The position numbers were made by a program, and so were the translations under genes. Positions 26,902 through 34,706 of a stretch of DNA of 41,653 nt are shown here, piece after piece. The notes below the pieces were generated by a model that was not told the origin of the DNA, did not search any database, and saw only the letters and a program-made list of their open reading frames with translations. Position 1 is the stretch's first letter. The number at the start of each line of letters is the position of its first letter. Source of the DNA: a virus; IMG/VR virus record IMGVR_UViG_3300012920_000003, positions 1-41,653 of that record. The stretch is one strand, 5' to 3'.

Positions 26902-28988
26902 TGCATGGATGCGGGTTGCATATTACCCGGCGGTGTGCCTAGTCGTCCGATCATAGCATTCTGTTGCTGAACGAGGCTTTGCTGAAGTTGACCCATATAG
27001 GTTTGTAACCTCTTTTGAAAACCTTCATCCTGTTGAAGTCTTTCTTGAATGTCGTTTCCGGGAATCTCTTCCGTCCCTTGCAAATAGTTTTGTATGACTG
27101 ACATTCGTAACTCGGCATTGGCATTTTCCGGGGCATTTACAACTTGTCCAGAAGCTATCTTGGCGATATCCGCACTTGTCTCTTCTTCCTCTTTTGCGGT
27201 GGCCGTTTCCTTCGGTGTGATTAGTTGGGTAGCCAGATTTGGTTCAATACTTTCTACAAAAATTCTAAGGAACCCGCCAAAGTCCACTTGACCGGATCGG
27301 TCAAACTGCGACATAACGGTGCCTAAAGTTTGTAACTTTTCGAGGTTTTTCTCCTCGTCGGCGTTGAGCGTGTTCCAAGTCAACTCAATGTCATACTTGT
27401 TGCCCATCTCATCCATTAGCAACTCAACTCCCTGTTCGTTGTTGGTGACCCGAAACCAAATCCGGTCATCCCCGTAGGATCGTTGCAATCGCCATATGTG
27501 GTTTAAAACTTTTTTCCAACCCGTCAACCAATTATCCACCAAGGATTGATTCAACATATTGGCAGAAACCGCATCCCCCTCGTCGGTGGGACGGCCCGTG
27601 ATCTTGTAGGTTTGTTTGATCAAACCCATCTCCACCTCCGTCGATGCGGGGTGTGGACGAGGGGCTTCGATGTATCCAACCTCTCCCCTTCGCCTGACCG
27701 GAATCTGGGCCCCGGGTCCGAGTTGAGGGGGTTGCCTACCTACTTGGTATTCTATTGCGGGAACCGTACTCAAGCTTGCTTGGTCCCGCTTCATGTCACG
27801 CTCTGTCTTGATACCCCACTCGTAGCCCCGCAAAAGCTCGGGCCATCCACGGGAGTCAAATAAGCGTTGACTGATTTGTTCTCGAGGGAACGCAACGAAA
27901 GGGAACTCGGCGGGTGCCGTCTTGATCGTTTGGTGTAACGCAAACAAGTCTTCATCCCCACGCTCCGTAAACACGGTCATAGACATTACGGGAACCCCAT
28001 TCTCGTCCACCTCCCGGCGATAGCATGAGATCACTTGAACTAACCCATCATAGTTCTGGATCGTCTCTACATCCCGGGTCGGGAATATGTGTGGCTTGGA
28101 TTGTTGGACGGTAGGGGCATCTCCCGTAAAACTTTCAATTGCATCGTCCACGAATTTCTCATCCCATCCGTCGGATATCACTTTTCCCTTCAACTCTTCC
28201 GGGGTGAAGTAGTGCAAACAATAAATGCTTCGGCATGACTGAATGTCCAAAACATTCGAGTCGATCAGAATGTCCCGGCCCAACTCGTAAGTCTTGAGAT
28301 AGGGGCGATTGCACACAACCTCGTTAGCCGTGTACTCGAGAGTCTCACCTTCGTTCATTACCCGAGCGATCTTCTCTTCCAACTCATCGTCGGCAATGTC
28401 GGGCTTGTTCATGCGGAACAATTCCGTAGCCGTTTGCGGGTCACCGTTTTGTACGGCAATCGCAACTTGCGGGTCACGCATCAGATCGGCAATGGTCAAC
28501 GGGCGGTAAATCTTTTGTACCTCACGCTTCCAATAAATTCCTAAAATACCTACCCCTTTCTCGAGAATATGGTTGGCCAATATTTCAGACTCACGATTTA
28601 GTTCATCCATCTGACTAAACATCAGCCACCGTAAAAATTGAGTGACCAAAGTGGCGTTGCGAACATCTCCGATCTCTACCGGGCTTGCTACGAGGTTCGC
28701 TTTTTTCAACGCACTCTTCATCAGAGCCACCGAACTTCCGATCAAACTGTCCGTATGGAACACTTCCAAGTCGGACGCATTATCCCACGGCCACGCATCG
28801 GGGCCATGCTTACGCCCATCGTCAGCCTTGTCCGGCCAAAGATTGTACCGCAAGTTCTTGTTGTCGTCGGAACGAGTAAGCCACCAACCCAAATCATTTT
28901 GGATTCTGGCAAAGTCTTCCCTTAACTCGTTTACATCCGGAGTCTCTTGAAAAACCCGGGGCTTATTCTCGTAACTTTCTTCGCTCAT
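26898..28988 (-). CDS. Portal protein
   Basis: The 696-aa product has the length and composition of podovirus portal proteins. The N-terminal region includes WPWDNASDLEVFHTDSLIGS; the middle contains KTERDMKRDQASLSTVPAIE, and the C-terminal part is Gln-rich and helical (YMGQLQQSLVQQQNAMIGRL), matching the portal barrel and crown. It forms the dodecameric ring through which DNA is packaged and ejected. Gene order terminase-portal-scaffold-capsid supports the call. Confidence 0.88.
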   Translation of the reverse strand: MSEESYENKPRVFQETPDVNELREDFARIQNDLGWWLTRSDDNKNLRYNLWPDKADDGRKHGPDAWPWDNASDLEVFHTDSLIGSSVALMKSALKKANLVASPVEIGDVRNATLVTQFLRWLMFSQMDELNRESEILANHILEKGVGILGIYWKREVQKIYRPLTIADLMRDPQVAIAVQNGDPQTATELFRMNKPDIADDELEEKIARVMNEGETLEYTANEVVCNRPYLKTYELGRDILIDSNVLDIQSCRSIYCLHYFTPEELKGKVISDGWDEKFVDDAIESFTGDAPTVQQSKPHIFPTRDVETIQNYDGLVQVISCYRREVDENGVPVMSMTVFTERGDEDLFALHQTIKTAPAEFPFVAFPREQISQRLFDSRGWPELLRGYEWGIKTERDMKRDQASLSTVPAIEYQVGRQPPQLGPGAQIPVRRRGEVGYIEAPRPHPASTEVEMGLIKQTYKITGRPTDEGDAVSANMLNQSLVDNWLTGWKKVLNHIWRLQRSYGDDRIWFRVTNNEQGVELLMDEMGNKYDIELTWNTLNADEEKNLEKLQTLGTVMSQFDRSGQVDFGGFLRIFVESIEPNLATQLITPKETATAKEEEETSADIAKIASGQVVNAPENANAELRMSVIQNYLQGTEEIPGNDIQERLQQDEGFQKRLQTYMGQLQQSLVQQQNAMIGRLGTPPGNMQPASMQ

Positions 28989-28989
28989 C

Positions 28990-29238
28990 TCAACATTTCC
29001 ATCTGCGTAACGCCAAAGCTTTGCGGGTAGGCTTCCCGTTAGGTTTCTTCATCGGACCTTTTACGCCACTCATTCGGGCACAAAACGAACGCTTGCGGGG
29101 GCCACCTCCCGGTTGGGGGGCTTTTAGCTTCGATCCGGTAGCCCTGTTATACTTGGCCCGGCCCTTGGCCGTAAGCCCACCCTTGCGGGATTTGTGGACT
29201 CCCATCCGCAAAGAAACGCTTTTTTTCTTTCTCGGCAT
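28990..29238 (-). CDS. Small Lys/Arg-rich protein with KGGLTAKGRAKYNRATGS motif
   Basis: This 82-aa, strongly basic product contains KGGLTAKGRAKYNRATGS and RSFCARMSGVKGPMKK, the signature of a small family widespread in marine phages and phage-like contigs (I believe DUF6321). It ends RRWKC. Its ATG overlaps the stop of the next tiny basic gene (TAATG). High positive charge suggests nucleic-acid binding, possibly DNA condensation in the head; that is inferred. Confidence 0.75.
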   Translation of the reverse strand: MPRKKKSVSLRMGVHKSRKGGLTAKGRAKYNRATGSKLKAPQPGGGPRKRSFCARMSGVKGPMKKPNGKPTRKALALRRWKC

Positions 29239-29351
29239 TACTTTTTCTTCATCTTCTTTTTTAAGAATGCGGGGACCTTCTTGGCTCCTTTCGCTTTCTT
29301 CATTGGGGGTCTACCCCGTTTCGATCCGTAAGTTCCTTTACCGCTTGGCAT
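29238..29351 (-). CDS. 37-aa very basic protein
   Basis: ATG 29351 lies within the end of the preceding gene, and TAA at 29238-29240 overlaps the next ATG (TAATG). The product begins MPSGKGTYGSKRGRPPMKK and continues as lysine-rich helix ending KKKMKKK, about half basic residues. Very similar small proteins beginning GKGTYGSKRGRP are common in phage genomes, so this is likely a real gene. It probably binds nucleic acid. Confidence 0.75.
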   Translation of the reverse strand: MPSGKGTYGSKRGRPPMKKAKGAKKVPAFLKKKMKKK

Positions 29352-29604
29352 TTGATTTCCTCCGTTTGATTGATGATGTTCGTCTACCCATGCCCACCCG
29401 TTTCTTTTCCGCAACCGCTTTCGCTTTTTGCGACTTGCTCATAGAGCCCCAAGTTCTGGGTGTTTTGGATGAAATTCGTTTAGTTGGTCTGCATTTCTTG
29501 GTGCCTTTGTTTTTGGAAGAACCGCAAGGATTACCTTTTTCATCCTTCCATTTTTCCTTGAACCATCGTTTAAGGTTCGCTCCGGCCTGAGTCTTTCTAA
29601 CCAT
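29338..29604 (-). CDS. 88-aa basic protein with WFKEKWKDEKGNPCG motif
   Basis: The product has WFKEKWKDEKGNPCGSSK, KKCRPTKRISSKTPRTW and a Lys/Arg-rich C-terminus. Paired cysteines (GNPCG and KKCRP) may bind a metal. Short proteins with this W-KW...PCG...CRP...SSKTP pattern occur widely in tailed phages as separate genes or as parts of large virion proteins. It belongs to a run of four small basic genes between the sigma-like gene and portal. Virion or DNA-binding role inferred. Confidence 0.75.
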   Translation of the reverse strand: MVRKTQAGANLKRWFKEKWKDEKGNPCGSSKNKGTKKCRPTKRISSKTPRTWGSMSKSQKAKAVAEKKRVGMGRRTSSIKRRKSNAKR

Positions 29605-29741
29605 TACTTTTTACCCGAGCGTCTCTTTCTGCATTTCGCAATAGCTCCAGAGGCATACGCTGATGGAAAAACTTTGTAAGTACGCTTCACCTTGCGGTAA
29701 CACGCATCTTTTTTTGACTTGGTCGTTTTCTTACTAGGCAT
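29604..29741 (-). CDS. 45-aa basic protein with PSAYASGAIAKCR motif
   Basis: The product begins with a Lys-rich segment and contains DACYRKVKRTYKVFPSAYAS followed by GAIAKCRKRR. Two cysteines are spaced by a helix. The KVFPSAYASGAIAKCR signature recurs in many phage proteins. ATG 29741 overlaps the sigma-like gene end, and TAA at 29604 overlaps the next ATG (TAATG). It is probably a real, co-translated member of the basic cluster. Confidence 0.75.
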   Translation of the reverse strand: MPSKKTTKSKKDACYRKVKRTYKVFPSAYASGAIAKCRKRRSGKK

Positions 29742-29979
29742 CGGACAAGTATAGCTCTAATTCCGGATTATTAGACCGGACCTTTTTAATCGCCGATTCT
29801 TCCGCTCGTTTGATGACCATAACATCGCACCCCACGAAGTCAGCAATCTCTTCAAGCGTATAGCTAGGTACGCTACCCGTCTCGATCTCACATATAGCTG
29901 ACTCGCACACCATAAAATCCAATAGAGTATCAATTCGTCTACTCCTATCCTCGGTCTTTTCATACCAATCTGAACACAT
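29734..29979 (-). CDS. Sigma region 4-like HTH protein
   Basis: From ATG 29979, chosen because GGAGGT lies eight bases upstream, the product is 81 aa. Residues 41-68 (TLEEIADFVGCDVMVIKRAE then ESAIKKVR) match the helix-turn-helix of sigma-70 region 4, which contacts the -35 element and the RNA polymerase beta flap. The N-terminal 35 residues are acidic and helical. With no phage RNA polymerase, such a protein could redirect host polymerase to late promoters. It sits in the terminase operon. A second protein of this kind is at 38480-38803. Confidence 0.68.
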   Translation of the reverse strand: MCSDWYEKTEDRSRRIDTLLDFMVCESAICEIETGSVPSYTLEEIADFVGCDVMVIKRAEESAIKKVRSNNPELELYLSDA

Positions 29980-30304
29980 CTCCACTTACCTCCATCACAT
30001 TAATTTTACTCTTTGGCCGTAATTGTAACTTAGGATTCTTTACAACCCGGACAATCCGGCCACCCGGCGGGACTTGGGCCAAAACCATGCGAGTGTTGGG
30101 TAAAATCTTAATCACTTGCCCTTGCTCGATCCCCACCTTCTTGGGCTTGTTCTCCTTCAAATCCTTTAACTCACCCTCTGCCGATTCCTTCTTCACCCGG
30201 TACACCGTGTTCCGGCTGACCTTCAACTTCCTCGCAATGTGAGTCGGCCTCTCCCCCATCTCCAACATCTCGACGATCCGTACCCGCTTATCCTTTACCA
30301 CCAT
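29960..30304 (-). CDS. HTH DNA-binding protein next to terminase
   Basis: From ATG 30304, one base beyond the terminase stop and eight bases after a G-rich Shine-Dalgarno (GGGGGGA), the product is 114 aa. Residues about 8-42 (RIVEMLEMGERPTHIARKLK then VSRNTVYRVKKES) form a Hin/resolvase-type helix-turn-helix. A Lys-rich linker and a beta-rich C-terminal part follow. It could be a regulator or an unconventional small terminase subunit; the other small terminase candidate is encoded divergently at 32244. Confidence 0.7.
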   Translation of the reverse strand: MVVKDKRVRIVEMLEMGERPTHIARKLKVSRNTVYRVKKESAEGELKDLKENKPKKVGIEQGQVIKILPNTRMVLAQVPPGGRIVRVVKNPKLQLRPKSKINVMEVSGDVFRLV

Positions 30305-30305
30305 G

Positions 30306-31862
30306 TCAATATCCCCCCGTTCCCACTTGTACCATTTCAGACTCATCGTAATACTGCTGATTCATTATCGCACAATATCTCAAACAGTCTATCGGGTCCT
30401 TGGCTCCATGCTTCAAGTTCGCATCACTCGGCCAATTCTCCATGCATATGATTAAATTCCTACAACGACTCGAGATCATCAACCGGGGCCGATTCTCATA
30501 AGACGGTTCGCTATCTTGATCCCAAGCCAATAAACTTTGAATCGCTTGCACACCCGTCTCGATATCCAAACCTTCAGCCGGGTAACAGATTACACCTTCG
30601 TCATTCAAATCATCAATGATGTTCGAGGTCCCCTCCGCTTTCTGGTAAGTCGCATTCCCCAAACGAGGGTCAACATATCTCATGCAATCCCGGCCACGCT
30701 CCATACGCTCGATCACTTCGACATAGTCCTTGATCCCGTAACCGTTGGACCGGGCACCCTCACCCGGTTTGCCGTTGTCGCCTCGAGCCGGGTCAAACCA
30801 CAAACCTTCGTCATGGAAGCAAGGGAACTCGTCCACCACCCAATAGGTCCCGTGAGAGTCTATGCCAATGTGCAAAATGAACCAAGGCTTCGCACCCGCC
30901 GGATCAATCGAAGTTACCCAGATTGCCGGATTGTTGTCCGGGTCCGTAAGTATAGGAATGTCTTCCGGCTCCTTAATGTTAAAGTCCCCGAACTTGCTGA
31001 ACACCGTTTCCGCACTCTTCGTCGGAACCCCGTAAGCCCGGCATAAAATAGTATCCCGGTTCTCACCCTCGAGCGTTTTCTTCATGTGGTCCCAACCACC
31101 GTATACATTGTCAGCCGTATGGAAATATACAACCACCGAGGCCGATCTGGTCGGTTGTTGCACCAACGGCACCTTCTCTCCATCCAACAAATCCGCTTCG
31201 GCCCAACGGGTGGTGGACGCTCCCGCCAACAAAGCTTTGACCGTGGGACTCCACCCTGTCACGGCGGTGAACGAAATTAATCCCTTGGCTCCTCGAGTGA
31301 CCAACCTAAAACGGAGAGTCTCGAGCCAAGAAAGCGGAATCAATTCGTCTGCCCAGAAGCCTATGTTGTGTGTCCCTTGTGCTACACCGTTCTCCCAAGT
31401 TGGTACCCCGATCTCACCGCCCTCGATTGTAGTTATGTCTTGGCTCCAATTACGAAATACAACTTGGCTTCCGTTGGGTAGCGAAAACTTCCCGGCGGTA
31501 AATCCATTACGCAAACTGAATACACAATACCCAACCTTGCCACGCCCCAAGTTCTTATACTCTTTGGGTAGATACTTGTAGATGGCTTTTTGTTGAACTT
31601 GTATCGAGTTCTGCATATTTTCCGTCAGGCACCAGACAATCGTGTTTGGGTTTTCGCAGACGCATTGCACGACACGCTTTGCCATTAGCTCTGTTTTACC
31701 CGCACGATTACCACCCATAAGTAAAATTTCTTGATGAGATTCCAATTGCTCATCGAATAGCTTCCAATTGTCGGGCTCGTATCCGTATCGGTACGGGTCT
31801 TCTTTTTCTTTAGCGATAGCGTCTTCCCGAGTACGGTGAAAGTCTAAGATAGTCTTTTCGTC
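30306..31862 (-). CDS. terL: Terminase large subunit
   Basis: The protein (518 aa from ATG 31862) carries the packaging ATPase Walker A GGNRAGKT (about residues 48-55) and Walker B with catalytic Glu in IGFWADEL (about 165-172). The C-terminal RNase H-like nuclease shows SIDPAGA near 318 and WVVDEFP near 341. It cuts and pumps DNA into the procapsid. The frame is open to a TTG at 31970, but a promoter-like pair at 31934-31962 and AAAGAG nine bases before ATG 31862 favour the shorter form; ATG 31871 is an alternative. It heads the structural operon. Confidence 0.9.
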   Translation of the reverse strand, partial: DEKTILDFHRTREDAIAKEKEDPYRYGYEPDNWKLFDEQLESHQEILLMGGNRAGKTELMAKRVVQCVCENPNTIVWCLTENMQNSIQVQQKAIYKYLPKEYKNLGRGKVGYCVFSLRNGFTAGKFSLPNGSQVVFRNWSQDITTIEGGEIGVPTWENGVAQGTHNIGFWADELIPLSWLETLRFRLVTRGAKGLISFTAVTGWSPTVKALLAGASTTRWAEADLLDGEKVPLVQQPTRSASVVVYFHTADNVYGGWDHMKKTLEGENRDTILCRAYGVPTKSAETVFSKFGDFNIKEPEDIPILTDPDNNPAIWVTSIDPAGAKPWFILHIGIDSHGTYWVVDEFPCFHDEGLWFDPARGDNGKPGEGARSNGYGIKDYVEVIERMERGRDCMRYVDPRLGNATYQKAEGTSNIIDDLNDEGVICYPAEGLDIETGVQAIQSLLAWDQDSEPSYENRPRLMISSRCRNLIICMENWPSDANLKHGAKDPIDCLRYCAIMNQQYYDESEMVQVGTGGY

Positions 31863-31933
31863 CATCTGTACCATCTCTTTATTTGATAGAGTTGGCAGTA
31901 ATGGGTGATTGGTCCAAGTCAACATTTGTACTA

Positions 31934-31962
31934 ACTGTACCAGAAACTTGGGCATTTGACAA
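31934..31962 (-). promoter_or_regulatory. Predicted promoter for the terminase/structural operon
   Basis: On the minus strand TTGTCA (-35, 31957-31962) and TACAGT (-10, 31934-31939) are separated by exactly 17 bases. Transcription would start near 31927, giving a leader of about 65 bases before terminase ATG 31862. The -10 is only a 4/6 match, so the call is moderate. Confidence 0.45.
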
Positions 31963-31970
31963 TTTATCAA

Positions 31971-32243
31971 ATTTTTTTATACGAGCTAACCGATACGGGT
32001 AGACAACCCCCCTCTAACCCCCCCCCTCCCCCCCCTCCCCCTCACGCCGGAGGACACTATTTAAGCGGGGTAGGGATTGCTAGTCCCTCGTTTGCCTAGT
32101 GTTTATGCGGGTCATAGCCGTTTGTCACCGCAAAATGTCACCAAAAAGGGCCGGACCGGGGCGGGTTTTACGGGAGGGGGCCGGAGCCGGGGCCGGGACG
32201 GCTCAATCTAATTAGAAAAAGCTTTTTGCTAGTACACCGGTTT
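31971..32243. other. Divergent intergenic region, possible packaging or control site
   Basis: This 273-base noncoding stretch separates terminase (leftward) from the plus-strand operon. It holds the C-run tract at 32007-32041, a short hairpin GGGA-TTGCTAG-TCCC near 32075-32095, two direct repeats TGTCACC at 32123 and 32136 (spacing 13), a G/C-rich block (32150-32200) and a 12-bp palindrome AAAAAGCTTTTT (32216-32227). No gene was seen. Position beside terminase makes it the best candidate for the packaging start or a regulatory switch; this is inferred. Confidence 0.5.
32007..32041 (-). other. Four G-runs (G5, G8, G9, G6): G-quadruplex candidate
   Basis: The plus strand has C-runs of 6, 9, 8 and 5 bases separated by TCTAA, T and T. 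The minus strand therefore has four long G-runs with loops of A, A and TTAGA, ideal for a stable parallel G-quadruplex; the plus strand could form an i-motif. It lies about 45 bases upstream of the predicted terminase -35. Confidence 0.75.
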
Positions 32244-32756
32244 ATGCCAACAAAACGAAAAAGACAGGCCATCATCCCCGACAACTTACCCGCCGAGCTT
32301 GAACCGGGTGATATTTGCCCCGCTCAATACACGGCCCAACAACTATTCGACAAAGAGCCCGACAAGTATGCCCGGATTGCCCAAGCGTTAGCCCAAGGTC
32401 AATCGGCCCGGTCAATCTCCCGGGCTGAAAAAGTGGCCTACGAATCAATCGCCGTGATAATGAAGAGGGAAAAAGAATCAATTGAAGGGGCCCAGAAGCT
32501 GACGCAAGGGCTCAACTCGATTGCATCCCAAGCGGTCCTTCTTAAACTCCTCGAGGCCATCGACGAAGGTAAGGTTCCACCGGGGGCCTTGGGGGTTACT
32601 TTTGGAATCCTCCGGGACAAGGAAAAAGCGGACCTTGGCCAAGCGTCCCAAACTATCGAAGTTAAAAAGGTTGCCACTTTGGACGATGTCCGGGGCCATC
32701 TTGAGGCCCTACGCAAAGAGCGGGATGCGGATATAATCGAAGCGGAACCCGCTTAA
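32244..32756 (+). CDS. Possible terminase small subunit (HTH protein)
   Basis: The product is 170 aa from ATG 32244 (a TTG at 32226 is an alternative). A basic N-terminus (PTKRKRQ) precedes a helix-turn-helix-like region (ARIAQALAQGQSARSISRAE), a long helical middle and a C-terminal part GVTFGILRDKEKADLGQAS, which resembles small terminases, whose later part often reads GIL.DK. An acidic tail ends EAEPA. It is divergent from terL instead of upstream in the same operon, which is unusual. It could instead be a transcription regulator at the head of the plus-strand operon. Confidence 0.55.
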   Translation: MPTKRKRQAIIPDNLPAELEPGDICPAQYTAQQLFDKEPDKYARIAQALAQGQSARSISRAEKVAYESIAVIMKREKESIEGAQKLTQGLNSIASQAVLLKLLEAIDEGKVPPGALGVTFGILRDKEKADLGQASQTIEVKKVATLDDVRGHLEALRKERDADIIEAEPA

Positions 32757-33003
32757 AAACTGACAAGTTGACGGTTTGAGCAAAAAATGGCCGGGGGTCA
32801 AATCGCCGGAATCCCGCTCCAATACTAGCCGTCCGGCTGATCGGGTTTGCTTCAATTGATTTTCGGACCGGGGCAAAAAACTTTTTTTTAACTTTTTTTA
32901 TTATTTTTTTATTCGTTGGTAATCATAAACTTACGGCTCTTTTACATTGCCCTGTTTGTTTTATAGGTTTGACTTATCGAATGTTATCTTTACCGTTATT
33001 TGC
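32757..33003. other. Noncoding gap with T-rich tract and weak promoter elements
   Basis: No gene is visible in this 247-base gap. It contains a small stem AGCCG-TC-CGGCT near 32830, then a plus-strand T-rich tract (32881-32913) that could terminate transcription of the 170-aa gene or act as an UP-like element. TTGACT at 32969 lies 35 bases before ATG 33004, nearly the same distance as TTGACA to ATG in the clear promoter at 34707. The -10 equivalent (TACCGT) is poor, so this promoter is tentative. Confidence 0.4.
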
Positions 33004-33165
33004 ATGGACCAGAAAAAGACCACTTCGAGATTCGCCCAACGGATCGCTAATGTTAACGCCAAGCTCCGAGCCCGTAAGCTCGGGGTAACACTCTTTACCA
33101 TCCGGGGGGCCAAGGTAGGCCGTCAACCCGACGGGCGGTTTGTCAGCTTGGGGGCAAGAATATGA
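33004..33165 (+). CDS. Small basic protein, first gene of the plus-strand accessory run
   Basis: From ATG 33004 the product is 53 aa, strongly basic (SRFAQRIANVNAKLRARKLG then VTLFTIRGAKVGRQPDGRFV). No family was recognised. There is no Shine-Dalgarno; a promoter-like TTGACT 35 bases upstream would place the transcription start next to the ATG. It ends in an ATGA overlap with the next gene. An upstream TTG at 32947 in the same frame is possible but less likely. Confidence 0.6.
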   Translation: MDQKKTTSRFAQRIANVNAKLRARKLGVTLFTIRGAKVGRQPDGRFVSLGARI

Positions 33166-33410
33166 GCAAGCTGAAGGAATTGAAAGCCGGAGACTTTTTC
33201 TGGTTCGACGAGCCCCAAAACAACGGCGAGCCGTTCAAACTTTGGTGGAGGGTCTCATGGCTCGAGGGGGACGGGGTCACCCAAACGCCTAGATTCTTAT
33301 TTGCTCGCCGGGTAACGAGCCCCGAATCGAATGATTGGGCAAACCATAACCCGATCCCATTCACTTTGTCCCGTCACGGTGACAGAACCGTTAAAATCCA
33401 CAAAAAATAG
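33162..33410 (+). CDS. 82-aa protein of unknown function
   Basis: The product is rich in aromatic residues and looks like a small beta-barrel (LKAGDFFWFDEPQNN, KLWWRVSWLEGDG, PRFLFARRVTS). It starts in an ATGA overlap with the preceding gene and ends 12 bases before the ArdC-like gene. No family was recognised. Given context it may take part in early takeover of the host. Confidence 0.65.
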   Translation: MSKLKELKAGDFFWFDEPQNNGEPFKLWWRVSWLEGDGVTQTPRFLFARRVTSPESNDWANHNPIPFTLSRHGDRTVKIHKK

Positions 33411-33422
33411 GAGACCACAAAA

Positions 33423-34337
33423 ATGAATAACAAAAAGACCAAATCAAAGGGCAAGTTTTGCCCATACGAAACCATCACCAACGAGATCGTCAAGCATCTG
33501 GAAGCCGGGACTGTACCATGGCGGGCCGGATGGGACCAACTCGGGGCGTTGCCTCAATCCATGGCTACGGGCAAACCGTATACCGGGATAAATCAGCTTT
33601 TGCTCGGCCTTGCCGGGTTCGCAAGCCCCTATTGGGCAACCTTTAAAAAGATTAAGGAGCTTGGAGGCCATGTCAAAAAGGGCTCCGAAAGCTCGACGGC
33701 TTGCTTTTTTAAGTGGAGCAAATTCAAGGTTGAGGACCCCGAAACCGGGGAAGAGGTTGACAAGATGGTTCCCATTTTCAAGGTGTACCGGGTCTTTAAC
33801 CTCCTCCAAACCGAGGGGATCGACGAATCCAAGCTCCCGGAGAATTGGGACGGCTCGCCAACGGAGAACGATTGGGACCCGGAGGTTCTGGCCGAGGACC
33901 TTTTGACCGAATCCCGGGCCAACGGGCTCATTCCCGAGATCAAACACGACGGAGGAGGCCGGGCGTTCTACCGTCCCGGGACTGATTCCATCCATATGCC
34001 GGAGAGGACCAGATTCGAGTCAGCCGGGGCCTATTACGGCACCGTATTCCACGAGGCTATCCATTCCACGGGCCACTCTACCCGGCTTGACCGGGGGCTT
34101 GACAAGGTCCCGGTAGCGTTTGGCTCCCCGGTTTATTCCCGGGAGGAACTAGTGGCCGAGATCGGGGCTTGCTTCCTGATGAATCAGGCCGGGCTCGAGC
34201 CGGACTATCAAAATTCGTCGGCCTACATCGAAGGTTGGAGCAAGAAACTAAAGAGTGACAAAAAGCTTATTGCAACGGCTTCGGCCCAAGCTTCCAAGGC
34301 CCATAAATGGATTATTGGGGAATATCAAACCGTCTAA
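33423..34337 (+). CDS. ArdC-type antirestriction protein with zincin domain
   Basis: The 304-aa product has the two-domain architecture of plasmid ArdC and phage homologues. Residues about 15-130 form the ssDNA-binding domain (GTVPWRAGWDQ, GKPYTGINQLLL, SPYWATFKKIKELGGHVKKG). Residues about 195-300 form a metallopeptidase-like domain with HEAIHSTGH (His210, Glu211, His214) and EELVAEIGA, which supplies the third zinc ligand. ArdC proteins protect incoming DNA from restriction. The full zinc site is present. AGGAG lies about ten bases before ATG 33423. It is the only clearly recognisable member of the plus-strand operon and marks it as a counter-defence or early region. Confidence 0.85.
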   Translation: MNNKKTKSKGKFCPYETITNEIVKHLEAGTVPWRAGWDQLGALPQSMATGKPYTGINQLLLGLAGFASPYWATFKKIKELGGHVKKGSESSTACFFKWSKFKVEDPETGEEVDKMVPIFKVYRVFNLLQTEGIDESKLPENWDGSPTENDWDPEVLAEDLLTESRANGLIPEIKHDGGGRAFYRPGTDSIHMPERTRFESAGAYYGTVFHEAIHSTGHSTRLDRGLDKVPVAFGSPVYSREELVAEIGACFLMNQAGLEPDYQNSSAYIEGWSKKLKSDKKLIATASAQASKAHKWIIGEYQTV

Positions 34338-34358
34338 ACAAATAAGGAGGAGATCAAA

Positions 34359-34700
34359 ATGACCAACGGATACACATCATTACACCGCTCGAGATATCAT
34401 TGCCATCTTGCGATGAAATTGGGCCAAACTTTTATCTACGACAACTCCGGGACCAACCCGGATGAGACCGATGACGGGCCTCTCGTAGTGGCCGAAGATA
34501 GATTGGAGGAGGCCGGAGGAATTAAGGTGCAGGACGGGAGCTATGGGCCTTACGCTAAAATCCCCGTACGAAACGAATGGGAGTCAGTCTCGTCGAGCTT
34601 GTATAGCTCTCACATCGATCTCGAGGGGGCCATCAAACTTGGCCGGAGGCTCGGGCTCAATGTGGCACTAGTCACCAACCTCTATGACCCAAAAAAATAA
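34359..34700 (+). CDS. 113-aa accessory protein of unknown function
   Basis: AGGAGG lies nine bases upstream of ATG 34359. The product contains a His-rich N-terminus (SLHRSRYHCHLAMKLGQTF), an acidic middle (NPDETDDGPLVVAEDRLEEA) and a helix-strand ending (LEGAIKLGRRLGLNVALVTN). No family was recognised. It follows the ArdC-like gene by 21 bases and is probably cotranscribed with it. Confidence 0.68.
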   Translation: MTNGYTSLHRSRYHCHLAMKLGQTFIYDNSGTNPDETDDGPLVVAEDRLEEAGGIKVQDGSYGPYAKIPVRNEWESVSSSLYSSHIDLEGAIKLGRRLGLNVALVTNLYDPKK

Positions 34701-34706
34701 ACATAA

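Noticed and set aside
29021-29590. A long plus-strand open frame opposite the basic gene cluster
   Set aside because: It is a shadow of Lys/Arg-rich genes on the minus strand (Phe/Leu/Ser-rich translation) with no context or ribosome binding site.
31971-32243. A tRNA or small RNA gene in the divergent intergenic region
   Set aside because: No cloverleaf, T-loop or terminator-bound RNA could be drawn; only runs, short repeats and a palindrome are visible.
33444-33995. A 183-codon minus-strand frame within the ArdC-like gene
   Set aside because: ArdC motifs on the plus strand are clear; the reverse frame has no motif or start signal.
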